Positions 36,619 to 45,384 of a stretch of DNA of 64,000 bases are shown in pieces; position 1 is the first letter of the stretch; the number at the start of each line of letters is the position of its first letter. A program made the translations under genes and the position numbers. Under the pieces are notes generated by a model. That model saw only the letters and a program-made list of their open reading frames with translations. It was not told the DNA's origin and did no database searches. This DNA comes from Celeribacter sp. HF31 (GTDB taxonomy: Bacteria > Pseudomonadota > Alphaproteobacteria > Rhodobacterales > Rhodobacteraceae): positions 1 through 64,000 of the forward strand of contig NZ_JAATOT010000002.1 of the NCBI RefSeq assembly GCF_011806455.1. Direction: 5' to 3'.

Positions 36619-38073
36619 ATGCGGGCTTTGAACGATCCCAGCCTGATGGAAACACGCGCCTATGTGAATGGCGTTTGGGTTGAAGGGAAAAACACATTTC
36701 CGGTGGAGAATCCGGCCACGGGCGAGGTGATTGCCCATGTCGCCGATCTCTCTGCCGAAGATGTCGCCATGGCGATTGATGCGGCCTATGTGGCGCAGCG
36801 GGCCTGGGCGCGTGCGGATGTGAAAACGCGATCGAACACCCTGCGCAAACTCTTTGATCTTATGGTGGAAAATGCCGATGACCTGGCGACCATCCTGACC
36901 GCTGAAATGGGCAAACCCTGGGCCGAAGCCCGCGGTGAAATCCTTTATGGTGCGTCTTACATCGAATGGTTCGCGGAGGAGGCCAAGCGCGTCTACGGCG
37001 ACATGATCCCCGGTCCGCAAAACGACAAGCGCATGGTGATCGTCAAACAAGCCGTGGGGGTTGTCGGCGCGATCACGCCGTGGAACTTCCCCAACGCGAT
37101 GCTGGCGCGCAAAATGGCCCCTGCCCTTGCCGTTGGCTGTTCCATGGTGGCGCGGCCGTCCGAGTTCACGCCTTTGTCTGCGCTGGCGCTGGCGGTTCTG
37201 GCCGAACGTGCAGGTGTCCCGGCGGGTGTGTTCAACGTGCTCACCGGCCTCGATGCCGCTGGCATGGGGCAAGAGTTGTGCGCCAACACGAAGGTGGCCA
37301 AAATCACCTTTACCGGCTCGACCCGCGTGGGCAAAATCTTGCTGTCGCAAGGTGCCGAAACGGTCAAGAAAATGTCGATGGAGCTGGGCGGCAACGCGCC
37401 GTTCATCGTCTTTGACGACGCAGATGTGGACGCCGCGGTCGAGGGGGCCATGCTCGCCAAATTCCGCAACAACGGCCAGACCTGTGTCTGCGCCAACCGG
37501 ATTTACGTGCAGGCGGGCATTTATGATGAATTCTCCGAAAAGCTGGCTATCGCCTTGGGATCGCTCAAACTGGGCGATGGCTTCGCCGAGGGCGTGAACA
37601 CCGGCCCGCTGATCAACGCAGCCGCTGTGGCCAAGGTCGAGGATCACATCAAGGATGCGGTCGAAAAAGGCGCCGAAGTGGTTGTCGGTGGCAATCGTTC
37701 GAACCTCGGGCAGACCTTCTTTGAGCCGACCGTGCTCAAGGGTGTGACGCAAAAAATGAAAGTCGCCACCGAGGAAACCTTTGGCCCTCTGGCGCCGCTG
37801 GTGAAATTTGACACCGAAGACGAGGCGGTGGAGTTTGCCAATGCCACGGAATTCGGGTTGGCGTCCTATTTCTACACCAACGATCTGAAACGCGCCTGGC
37901 GTGTGGGCGAAGCCTTGGAAACCGGGATGGTCGGCATCAACACCGGCGCGATCTCGACGGAAATGGCGCCCTTTGGCGGGGTCAAACAGTCCGGCATGGG
38001 CCGCGAAGGTTCGAAATACGGCTGTGACGACTATCTGGAGATCAAGAATCTCTGCTTCGGCGGGTTGACCTGA
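36619..38073 (+). CDS. gabD: Succinate-semialdehyde dehydrogenase
   Basis: 484 residues. Catalytic Cys289 in NNGQTCVCANR, general base in MELGGNAPF, AITPWNFPNAML and FTGSTRVGKIL. Together with GabT it sends GABA carbon to succinate with NAD(P)H formation. Start 36619 directly follows the gabT stop; an inner ATG at 36646 (METRAYVNG) is possible. Ends before a strong terminator. Confidence 0.92.
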   Translation: MRALNDPSLMETRAYVNGVWVEGKNTFPVENPATGEVIAHVADLSAEDVAMAIDAAYVAQRAWARADVKTRSNTLRKLFDLMVENADDLATILTAEMGKPWAEARGEILYGASYIEWFAEEAKRVYGDMIPGPQNDKRMVIVKQAVGVVGAITPWNFPNAMLARKMAPALAVGCSMVARPSEFTPLSALALAVLAERAGVPAGVFNVLTGLDAAGMGQELCANTKVAKITFTGSTRVGKILLSQGAETVKKMSMELGGNAPFIVFDDADVDAAVEGAMLAKFRNNGQTCVCANRIYVQAGIYDEFSEKLAIALGSLKLGDGFAEGVNTGPLINAAAVAKVEDHIKDAVEKGAEVVVGGNRSNLGQTFFEPTVLKGVTQKMKVATEETFGPLAPLVKFDTEDEAVEFANATEFGLASYFYTNDLKRAWRVGEALETGMVGINTGAISTEMAPFGGVKQSGMGREGSKYGCDDYLEIKNLCFGGLT

Positions 38074-38082
38074 TCCGGCACA

Positions 38083-38110
38083 AAGGGCGGCCTTAGCCGC
38101 CCTTTTTTCT
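38083..38110 (+). terminator. Terminator after gabTD
   Basis: A perfect stem AAGGGCGG-CCTTAG-CCGCCCTT (38083-38104) followed by TTTTCT. Confidence 0.88.
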
Positions 38111-38130
38111 AGTTTTCAAGGGAGGGTGTG

Positions 38131-39537
38131 ATGTCCAACAGTCACGGATTTTTGGCCGATGTCACCAATATGTTCAACGACGCGGCGGAGATTTTGGCGC
38201 TCGAGGAAGGTCTCGCCGAAAAGATCGCGGTCTGCAACACAACGCTGACGACCCGCTTTGGCGTGCGCCTCAGAGGCAAGATGTACACCTTCGAGGGCTG
38301 GCGCGCGGTGCATTCCAACCATCCCAGTCCGGCCAAGGGTGGCATCCGCTTCGCGCCCTACGCCAACCACGAAGAGGTCGAGGCGCTGGCGGCGCTCATG
38401 TCCTACAAATGCGCGTTGATGGACCTGCCCTTCGGCGGCTCGAAAGGGGCGCTGAAGGTCGATCCAAACGATTGGGCCCCGCATGAAATGGAACGCATCA
38501 CCCGCCGCTTTGCCCAGGAACTCGCGCGGCATGAATTCCTTAGTCCCTCACAAAACGTCCCTGCCCCGGATGTCGGCACCAATGAGACGACGATGATCTG
38601 GATCGCCGATGAATACCGGCGGATGAAGTCCCATGACATCAACGCGAACGCCTGTGTGACCGGCAAACCCCTGGCCATGGGTGGCATCGAAGGGCGGATC
38701 GAGGCCACGGGACGCGGGGTGCAATATGCGATCCAGGCGTTTTTCCAGACGCCCGAGGATGTCGCAAAGATCGGCATGGATGAAAGCCTTGAGGGCCGCA
38801 CGGTCGTCGTGCAAGGGCTCGGCAATGTCGGCTATCACGCGGCGAAATTCCTGAGCGAAGAGAGCGGTTGCAAGATCATCGCCGTGGTGGAACGCGACGG
38901 TTCGATCCGCAATCCCGACGGCCTCGACATCGAGGCACTGCGCAAACATATGACCGAGACGGGCGGTGTCAGCGGCTTTGAGGGCGGTGAATTTGACAGC
39001 GGCTCGGCCTTGAGCGACGCCTGCGACATTCTCATCCCGGCAGCTTTGGAAAGCGCCATCCACGACGGAAATGCCCATGAAATCAAGGCAAAACTGATCG
39101 TCGAGGCCGCCAACGGCCCGGTGACCTATGCCGCCAACACCATCCTGCGCGAACGCGGTGTGGTGATCATCCCCGATCTCTACGCCAACGCGGGCGGCGT
39201 CACGGTCAGCTATTTCGAATGGGTCAAGAACCTGACCCATATCCCCTTTGGCCTGATGGAGCGCCGTCGCGACGAGGAAGGCAGCCGCATGTTGGCCCGC
39301 CAGATCGAAAACATGACGGGCTGTCATTTCCCGGCGGAGAGTGCCGAGCCCTTCTTGTCGGGCGCGCGTGAGATCGATCTGGTGCGCTCTGGGTTGGACG
39401 AGAAAATGCGTTCGGCCTACGGCGAGATGTCTCGGCTCTGGAACGCGTCCGAGGACATTCCGGATCTGCGCACCGCCGCCTATATCATCGCCGTCAAACG
39501 CATCGCGGAGATCTACCGCGCGCTTGGGATTGGCTGA
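38131..39537 (+). CDS. Glutamate dehydrogenase
   Basis: 468 residues. Motifs are the lysine-bearing KGGIRFAPYANHEEVEALAALMSYKCALMDLPFGGSKG, then the Rossmann part VVVQGLGNVGYHAAKFL. It interconverts glutamate and 2-oxoglutarate plus ammonia; the NAD/NADP choice cannot be read safely. AGGGAGGG lies 5 bases before ATG 38131. In this neighbourhood it would drain glutamate formed by GabT. Its own unit after the gabD terminator. Confidence 0.9.
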   Translation: MSNSHGFLADVTNMFNDAAEILALEEGLAEKIAVCNTTLTTRFGVRLRGKMYTFEGWRAVHSNHPSPAKGGIRFAPYANHEEVEALAALMSYKCALMDLPFGGSKGALKVDPNDWAPHEMERITRRFAQELARHEFLSPSQNVPAPDVGTNETTMIWIADEYRRMKSHDINANACVTGKPLAMGGIEGRIEATGRGVQYAIQAFFQTPEDVAKIGMDESLEGRTVVVQGLGNVGYHAAKFLSEESGCKIIAVVERDGSIRNPDGLDIEALRKHMTETGGVSGFEGGEFDSGSALSDACDILIPAALESAIHDGNAHEIKAKLIVEAANGPVTYAANTILRERGVVIIPDLYANAGGVTVSYFEWVKNLTHIPFGLMERRRDEEGSRMLARQIENMTGCHFPAESAEPFLSGAREIDLVRSGLDEKMRSAYGEMSRLWNASEDIPDLRTAAYIIAVKRIAEIYRALGIG

Positions 39538-39571
39538 GCTTGGAAGGCGGTCGTTTGGAGACGGGCAAGGC

Positions 39572-40624
39572 TTAGCCCTTTGCCCGCTCCACCATGCCAA
39601 AGAGATCGCGCGGATCGTCCGGGTCGGCCAGCATATCGAGCGGCTCGCAGAAGTCGGTCCCAGCCACCTTGTCATGCACAAAACGCAGCGCGGAGAAATC
39701 CTCAATCGCAAATCCCACACTGTCGAACAGCGTGATCTGCGCCGCGTCCCGCCGCCCCTCGGCCTCACCGCGCATCACTTGCCAAAGCTCGGTCACCGGG
39801 TGATCTTCGTCGAGTTGCTGTATCTCGCCCTCGATCCGGGTTTGCTCCGGGTATTCGACGAAAATGTCAGAGCGCAGAAGGATGTCTTTGTGCAGCTCCG
39901 TCTTGCCCGGACAATCGCCGCCGATGGCGTTGATGTGCTGGCCGCGGCCAATCATGTTGTCGGTCAGGATCGTGGCATATTGCTTGTCGGCGGTGCAGGT
40001 GGTGACGATCTGCGCACCTTCGACGGCCTCTTGCGCCGAAGAACATGACGTGATGTCAAAGCCTTGCGCCGTGAGGTTGCGCTGGGCCTTGGCGGTTGCC
40101 GCCGCGTCGATGTCGTAGAGCCGAAGCCGGTTCACACCGCAAAGCGCCCGGAATGCCAGCGCCTGAAACTCGCATTGCGCGCCATTGCCGATCATCGCCA
40201 TGACCTCCGCCCCTTTCGGCGCGAGATATGTGCCAACGAGCGCCGAGGTTGCCGCAGTGCGCAGCGCGGTCAACACCGTCATTTCCGTCAACAACACCGG
40301 ATAGCCATTAGACACGGACGACAAAACGCCAAAGGCGGTGACGGTCTGAAACCCCTCTTTCATATTCTTCGGATGGCCGTTGACGTATTTGAAGCCGTAG
40401 AGCTCCGCATCCGCCGTGGGCATCAGCTCAATCACCCCCTCATGGGAATGCGAGGCGACGCGCGGGGTCTTGTCGAACTCCGGCCAGCGTTTGAAATCCA
40501 CCTCAATATAGCCCGCCAACTCGGTCATGAAGGCCTCCGCTCCCATGGAATTCACCAGCCGCATCATGTTGTGAACGGAGACGAAGGGCACGAAAGCCAG
40601 TTTCGAGGGCGAAAGGTCCATCAT
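39572..40624 (-). CDS. Ornithine cyclodeaminase
   Basis: 350 residues of the Ocd/mu-crystallin family: NMMRLVNSMGAEAFM start region, KYVNGHPKNMKEGFQTVTA, NAD fold AMIGNGAQCEFQALAF and the DDQP-type IGGDCPGKTELH. It would convert ornithine to proline and ammonia using tightly bound NAD. The ATG at 40624 overlaps the arginase stop (ATGA), so it takes the ornithine made by that enzyme. The frame extending further upstream is antisense. Confidence 0.9.
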   Translation of the reverse strand: MMDLSPSKLAFVPFVSVHNMMRLVNSMGAEAFMTELAGYIEVDFKRWPEFDKTPRVASHSHEGVIELMPTADAELYGFKYVNGHPKNMKEGFQTVTAFGVLSSVSNGYPVLLTEMTVLTALRTAATSALVGTYLAPKGAEVMAMIGNGAQCEFQALAFRALCGVNRLRLYDIDAAATAKAQRNLTAQGFDITSCSSAQEAVEGAQIVTTCTADKQYATILTDNMIGRGQHINAIGGDCPGKTELHKDILLRSDIFVEYPEQTRIEGEIQQLDEDHPVTELWQVMRGEAEGRRDAAQITLFDSVGFAIEDFSALRFVHDKVAGTDFCEPLDMLADPDDPRDLFGMVERAKG

Positions 40625-41562
40625 CCGAAACTCCGGGTCATACGGTCGAGCACACGCCGGCCAAAGAGGCTGGCCGTCAGGTCGCACAAGAGCTTCGCCG
40701 TGCGGCCGCGTTCATCGAGAAAGGGATTGAGTTCCACAAGGTCGAGCGAGCCAACCAGCCCGCTGTCACAGAGCGTTTCCATGATCAGATGCGCCTCGCG
40801 AAACGTGGCCCCACCCGGCACGGTGGTGCCCACGGCGGGTGCGATGCCGGGATCGAGGAAATCGACATCGAAGCTGACGTGCAGACGTCCGTTGGCGGCC
40901 TTGACCCGCTCCAAAAACGCCCGAAGCGGCGCCAGAACGCCGGTTTCATCGAGCGCGCGCATGTCATGGACCTCCATGTTCAGATCCTTGATCCGCGCAT
41001 GTTCCGCCGGATCGACGGAGCGAATGCCCATAAAACAAACGTGCGCCGGATCGACCGCCTGCACGAGTGCGGGATAGGCGTCGCACGCCCCCTGCTCAGA
41101 AAACTGTCCGGTGAAATACGCCACCGGTGTGCCATGCAGATTGCCGCTTTCCGTGGTCGACAGCGTGTGCAAATCCGGGTGGGCGTCGAGCCAGAGGACA
41201 AAGAGCGGGCGGCCCTCTTCGGCGGCGACGCGCGCAACACCGGGCACGGTGCCCGCAGACATCGAATGATCGCCGCCCATGAAGATCGGCAAATCGCTGG
41301 TCCGGGCCGCCTCATAGGCCATGGGCTCCAGCGCCTCGATCCAGGCGCAGGTTTCCGCCAGGTTGTGTACCGCCGGATTGGCATGGGGCATCTCGGCCTG
41401 TGGCGCGATCTGGACATCGCCCAGATCGGAGACCTGCCACCCGAGGCTGGTCAGCACGTCCATGAGCCCCGCCGTGCGCAGGCTCGCGGGCCCCATGAGA
41501 CAGCCGCGTTGAGACGCGCCGGTCTCAATCGCGGCCCCGAGGATGTGGCAGGATTTGCGCAT
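40621..41562 (-). CDS. Arginase
   Basis: 313 residues of the ureohydrolase family. Manganese ligands are in GGDHSMSAG, LDAHPDLHT and SFDVDFLDPG, and the C-terminus has ELNPFLDERGRTA. It hydrolyses arginine to ornithine and urea. ATG 41562 (MRKSCHILGAAIETGASQRG) has GGGA upstream. First gene of arginase-Ocd; an Lrp-type regulator is divergent. Confidence 0.92.
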   Translation of the reverse strand: MRKSCHILGAAIETGASQRGCLMGPASLRTAGLMDVLTSLGWQVSDLGDVQIAPQAEMPHANPAVHNLAETCAWIEALEPMAYEAARTSDLPIFMGGDHSMSAGTVPGVARVAAEEGRPLFVLWLDAHPDLHTLSTTESGNLHGTPVAYFTGQFSEQGACDAYPALVQAVDPAHVCFMGIRSVDPAEHARIKDLNMEVHDMRALDETGVLAPLRAFLERVKAANGRLHVSFDVDFLDPGIAPAVGTTVPGGATFREAHLIMETLCDSGLVGSLDLVELNPFLDERGRTAKLLCDLTASLFGRRVLDRMTRSFG

Positions 41563-41699
41563 GTGGATGAGTCCCTGAAAAATCTGCGTTGCCTTGAGTA
41601 TGCACGGGCTTCCAGTGGCTTTCATGCTTTTAAATGGCGCATTTCGATCTTAAATTTGTGCATCATGGTAATCTGATTGATCAAAGCGACAAGAAACAC

Positions 41700-42134
41700 A
41701 TGACCACCACCGATTTAAACCAGAGCGACCACGCCATTCTTGCCGCCCTGCGCGACAATGCCCGCATGTCGATCACCGAGCTCGCACAGCACACAGGTCT
41801 GTCGCGCAACACCGCCCGGGCGCGGCTCGATGCGCTGGTGGCAGATGGGAGAATCAGACGCTTCACCATCGAGACCGATGTGGATGTCGAGGGCGAGGTG
41901 CGCGCCATCTCGCTGGTCGCGCTCCAGGGAAAAATGTCGCGGCAGGTGATCCGCGCGCTGAACCGTATTCCGGGGGTCAGAACGGTCTATGCCACCAATG
42001 GCGCCTGGGATCTCGTGGCCGACATCCGCACCGACAGCCTGGTGCAATTTGATCGAATTTTACGGGAAATCCGCGAAGTTCCGGGGGTGACGACCTCGGA
42101 AAGTTGTCTGCTTTTGGCCCATGTCGTCGGATGA
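41700..42134 (+). CDS. Lrp/AsnC-family regulator
   Basis: 144 residues. Winged HTH at ~5-65 (QSDHAILAALRDNARMSITELAQHTGLSRNTARARLDAL) and a RAM ligand domain with IPGVRTVYATNGAWDLVADI. Divergent from arginase with 137 bases between, so it most likely controls the arginase-Ocd pair in response to arginine or ornithine. ATG 41700 chosen by homologous position (MTTTDLNQSD); an upstream in-frame start at 41634 has no better ribosome site. Confidence 0.87.
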   Translation: MTTTDLNQSDHAILAALRDNARMSITELAQHTGLSRNTARARLDALVADGRIRRFTIETDVDVEGEVRAISLVALQGKMSRQVIRALNRIPGVRTVYATNGAWDLVADIRTDSLVQFDRILREIREVPGVTTSESCLLLAHVVG

Positions 42135-42253
42135 CCTCTCGCCCCGCGCCCTCTCAAAAACAGCAAGCTATGCCCCAGCTATGCGAAAACGCGCGGTCCG
42201 GTTGACCCACGGGACATCTTGCGTTGCGGGTACGTTCTTTTTACGTTCATCCT

Positions 42254-43003
42254 ATGGGGGACACACACCTTAAAGATCAAGTCCACACAATCCTCTCCGC
42301 CACAACGGTTGCGGAGGTATGGGATTGCTTGCTCTCGCGGCTGATGGAGATCGGCTTTCACCATGTCCTCTACGGCTTCACACGCTTTCACACCTCGTCG
42401 GGCTTTGGCGATGACAAGGATCACCTGTTCCTGACCAATTTCGGGGCGGATTACATGCAGGGCTATTTCCTTGAGGGCCGCTATCGCCATGGTCCCATGG
42501 TGCGCTGGTCCGTCGAGAATACCGGCGCCTGCCCGTGGAGCTGGATCCGCGACAATCTCGACAACCTCACCGAAGAGGAACGCGAAGTCGTGGCCTTCAA
42601 TCAGGCCTCCGGCGTGACCAGCGGCTATACCATCGCCTTTCCGCACTCTCTGAAACGGGCCAAGGGCGCGATTGGCATGTCTCTTGAGCCTCATGTGGGC
42701 ACACAGGAAGAAGCCGATGAGATTTGGGCGCGTCACGGCAGTGAGCTTGAGGTCATTTGCGGCGTTGCGCATTTGAAACTCATCAGCCTGCCGCTTCCGA
42801 AACGCATTCTGACCAAGCGCCAGCGCGAGGTTTTGGAATGGATCGGTGACGGCAAAACCGTGGCCGACACGGCGCAGATCATGGGGCTGAACAAGGCCAC
42901 TGTGGAAAAGCACCTGCGGCTCGCGCGCGAATCTCTTGGCGTCGAGACCACCGCCCAGGCCGTTTTGAAAGCGGCCATGCACAATCAGATTTTCACATTC
43001 TGA
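42254..43003 (+). CDS. LuxR-type transcriptional regulator (solo)
   Basis: 249 residues. The N-terminal ~165 residues form an autoinducer-binding-like domain (FHHVLYGFTRFH, GYFLEGRYRHGPMVRWSVE, NQASGVTSGYTIAFPHS). The C-terminus is a GerE HTH (LTKRQREVLEWIGDGKTVADTAQIMGLNKATVEKHL). No luxI-type synthase is in the window. The usual Asp-Pro of the ligand pocket is not evident (HGP here), so it may bind another ligand. ATG 42254 is my choice; a TTG at 42224 is an alternative. No strong ribosome site. Confidence 0.82.
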   Translation: MGDTHLKDQVHTILSATTVAEVWDCLLSRLMEIGFHHVLYGFTRFHTSSGFGDDKDHLFLTNFGADYMQGYFLEGRYRHGPMVRWSVENTGACPWSWIRDNLDNLTEEEREVVAFNQASGVTSGYTIAFPHSLKRAKGAIGMSLEPHVGTQEEADEIWARHGSELEVICGVAHLKLISLPLPKRILTKRQREVLEWIGDGKTVADTAQIMGLNKATVEKHLRLARESLGVETTAQAVLKAAMHNQIFTF

Positions 43004-43056
43004 CCTTTTTCCGGCGTGACACCGCGATGACTTCGCGTCAGCTAAACTGACATTCG

Positions 43057-43071
43057 TTAATTTTTAGTTAA
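43057..43071 (+). promoter_or_regulatory. TTAA-N7-TTAA (CtrA-like) site
   Basis: TTAA, seven bases, TTAA: the spacing of the CtrA full site, though the final C of the consensus is A here. Confidence 0.3.
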
Positions 43072-43202
43072 AGGTAAGGAAGTGCGTAGTTGCACAAATA
43101 TGAATAGAACGAGACATTGAAAATGTTCCGGCTTTCTGAGGCTTGGCCTTTGGGACGGGGGTGGCGGGATCGCCAGGGTCATTCGGCTCACCGTTACTTC
43201 AT

Positions 43203-43248
43203 AAGGGCCGCGGGTTTATAGTCGACTTCGCGGTCCTTAATTTTCTTT
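43203..43248 (+). terminator. Orphan plus-strand terminator
   Basis: AAGGGCCGCG (43203-43212) pairs with CGCGGTCCTT (43229-43238), followed by AATTTTCTTT. It is 200 bases after luxR with no ORF between. Confidence 0.6.
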
Positions 43249-43305
43249 CACCGAAACCTTCAACACCATGCCCTTCGGGGCGCGCATTTGTCGAGTGCCC
43301 CTTTC

Positions 43306-43335
43306 AAAGCAAAAGGGCCGCCCTAAGGCAGCCCT
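43306..43335 (-). terminator. Terminator of tsf
   Basis: On the minus strand AGGGCTGCC (43335-43327) pairs with GGCGGCCCT (43322-43314) across loop TTAG, followed by TTTGCTTT. Confidence 0.8.
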
Positions 43336-43361
43336 CTCAATCTCTTCAGACCCGATAAAGA

Positions 43362-44237
43362 TCAGCCCTGCATCGCTTTCGCGACTTCGGCAGCGAAATC
43401 TTCGGTCTCTTTCTCGATGCCTTCGCCAACTTCGAGACGCACGAAACCGGTGATCTCGACACCTGCTTCTGCTGCGGCTTTCTCGACGGTCAGATCGGGG
43501 TTCACCACGAAAGCCTGACCCAGAAGGGTGGATTCGGCGATGAATTTCGCCATCCGGCCTTTGATCATGTTCTCGATGATGTTTTCCGGTTTGCCGGACT
43601 CGCGGGCGATATCCATTTGGATTTGCTTTTCTTTCTCAACCACAGCCGGGTCGAGAGAGGCTTCATTCAGACCCTGCGGGTTGGCCGCCGCGATGTGCAT
43701 CGCAACCTGCTTGCCGAAAGCTTCGTTGTCGCCTTTGAGACCGACGAGCACGCCGATTTTGCCGAGACCGTCAGCGGCTGCGTTGTGGACATAGGTCACA
43801 ACGGTGTCCGCTTCGATTTTCGCCATGCGACGCACGGACATGTTCTCGCCGATGGTGGCGATCTTGTCGGTGATCAGCTCAGAGACCGGCTTGCCGTTCA
43901 CGTCCGCGGATTTCAGCGCTTCGACGTCGGACACGCCCAGAGCGGCGGCGGCGATGTCTTTCACCATGGTCTGGAATTCGGCGTTTTTCGCAACGAAGTC
44001 GGTTTCGGAGTTCACTTCGACAGCGACACCCACACCACCGTTCACAGCAACGGCCACGAGGCCTTCTGCGGCGGTACGGCCGGATTTCTTGGCGGCTTTC
44101 GCCAGACCTTTGGTGCGCAGCCAGTCAACGGCGGCTTCCATGTCGCCATCGGTTTCGACCAGCGCTTTTTTCGCGTCCATCATGCCCGCGCCAGTGGATT
44201 CGCGCAGTTCTTTCACCTGAGCAGCAGTGATTGCCAT
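43362..44237 (-). CDS. tsf: Translation elongation factor Ts
   Basis: 291 residues. N-terminal UBA-like part [24 protein letters not shown] and the EF-Tu contact [11 protein letters not shown] mark it. It recycles EF-Tu by GDP release. Start 44237 (MAITAAQ) has GAGGAG 8 bases upstream. Downstream of rpsB, as in most bacteria, with hairpins between. Confidence 0.97.
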   Translation of the reverse strand: MAITAAQVKELRESTGAGMMDAKKALVETDGDMEAAVDWLRTKGLAKAAKKSGRTAAEGLVAVAVNGGVGVAVEVNSETDFVAKNAEFQTMVKDIAAAALGVSDVEALKSADVNGKPVSELITDKIATIGENMSVRRMAKIEADTVVTYVHNAAADGLGKIGVLVGLKGDNEAFGKQVAMHIAAANPQGLNEASLDPAVVEKEKQIQMDIARESGKPENIIENMIKGRMAKFIAESTLLGQAFVVNPDLTVEKAAAEAGVEITGFVRLEVGEGIEKETEDFAAEVAKAMQG

Positions 44238-44346
44238 GTCGGCTCTCCTCGAATGTCTAGGATACAAGTATCGGGGGCGGGATACCCTGCCCCCGTATCA
44301 ATTTTGTAACGACCGCGCGGGACTTGGTCCCTTGCGGTCGAAAAAA
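44238..44346 (-). other. rpsB-tsf spacer with hairpins
   Basis: Contains CGACCGC/GCGGTCG-type arms near 44309-44341 and GGGGGC/GCCCCC arms near 44273-44299. Probably an attenuator or mRNA-stability element between the two genes. Confidence 0.45.
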
Positions 44347-45120
44347 TCAGGCCTCAGCGGATGCTTCTTCTGCGACGGCTTCTTCAGCGATCGCTTCTTC
44401 GAAGGCACCGATGTCCACGCCGGCTGCGCCCATTTGAGCGGTCATGCCGTCAAGCGCCGCACGGGCGACGAGATCGGTGTAGAGCGAGATCGCGCGGGAC
44501 GCGTCGTCGTTGCCCGGGATGATGTAGTCCACGCCCTCGGGGGAGCAGTTGGAGTCCACAACAGCCACAACCGGGATGCCCAGTTTTTTGGCCTCCAAGA
44601 TGGCGAGGTCTTCTTTTTTCACGTCGATGACGAAGAGAAGATCCGGCACGCCGCCCATTTCACGGATGCCGCCCAAGGACGCCTGAAGCTTCTGCTGGTC
44701 GCGTTCCATGTTCAGACGCTCTTTCTTGGTGAGGCCTTCTGCGCCGGAGGCGAGGGTCTCATCAATGGCGTTCAGACGCTGGATCGACTGGGACACGGTT
44801 TTCCAGTTGGTCAGCGTGCCGCCGAGCCAACGGTGGTTCATATAGTACTGTGCACATTTCTCAGCGGATTCGGCGATGGCGCCAGCGGCCTGACGTTTGG
44901 TGCCGACGAAGAGAATACGGCCGCCTTTGGCAGCCACGTCGCGCACGACCTGCAGAGCCTGGTCCAGCATCGGGACGGTCTGGGTCAGGTCGAAAATGTG
45001 GATGCCGTTGCGCTCACCGTAGATGAACTCCTGCATACGCGGGTTCCAACGCTGAGTTTGGTGGCCATAGTGGACGCCAGCTTCCAAGAGCTGACGAATG
45101 GAGAAATCGGGAAGCGCCAT
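44347..45120 (-). CDS. rpsB: 30S ribosomal protein S2
   Basis: 257 residues. [24 protein letters not shown], the [15 protein letters not shown] core and [25 protein letters not shown] are S2 signatures. The C-terminal Glu/Ala-rich tail ([17 protein letters not shown]) is an alphaproteobacterial extension. AAAGGA precedes the ATG at 45120. Confidence 0.97.
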   Translation of the reverse strand: MALPDFSIRQLLEAGVHYGHQTQRWNPRMQEFIYGERNGIHIFDLTQTVPMLDQALQVVRDVAAKGGRILFVGTKRQAAGAIAESAEKCAQYYMNHRWLGGTLTNWKTVSQSIQRLNAIDETLASGAEGLTKKERLNMERDQQKLQASLGGIREMGGVPDLLFVIDVKKEDLAILEAKKLGIPVVAVVDSNCSPEGVDYIIPGNDDASRAISLYTDLVARAALDGMTAQMGAAGVDIGAFEEAIAEEAVAEEASAEA

Positions 45121-45384
45121 TCGTGTTTCCTTTCCGGTTTAACGCCTGAGCGGAGGGTCTCAGGGCATATGCCCCAACCGGTGGATCGTTCGAGGATGTC
45201 TCCCCCGAGGACCCGCCTCCGCCTGTGAAGTGATCGCGCATATAGAGAGGATTTCGGGGCTTGGCAACCCCCGCCCTCTCCTGCGCCGTTGCTTTGAGTA
45301 TTTTTACAGCAAAGGAGACGCAAGGCTCCATCTGTCCAGCACACCATCTCTTGCCATTTGGTCAAAAACAGGCGCAATAGTCTT
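45121..45384. other. Divergent promoter region rpsB / psuK
   Basis: 264 bases. The rpsB side has GC-rich stem-forming sequence (GGGCATATGCCC near 45162) that could be the S2 autoregulatory leader. No ORF supported. Confidence 0.4.

Larger units (their letters stand above)
43004..43361. other. Intergenic between luxR and tsf with possible small RNA
   Basis: 358 bases without a supported protein gene. It contains a TTAA-N7-TTAA pattern (43057-43071), AT-rich promoter-like sequence with TTGCAC near 43091, and two terminators facing each other (43203-43248 plus strand, 43306-43335 minus strand). A plus-strand transcript of roughly 130 bases could end at 43248. Confidence 0.4.

Noticed and set aside
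28783-41562. Ectoine degradation cluster
   Set aside because: Only the M24 protein resembles DoeA; DoeB, the importer and the typical regulator are absent, and Ocd pairs with arginase rather than acting as EutC.
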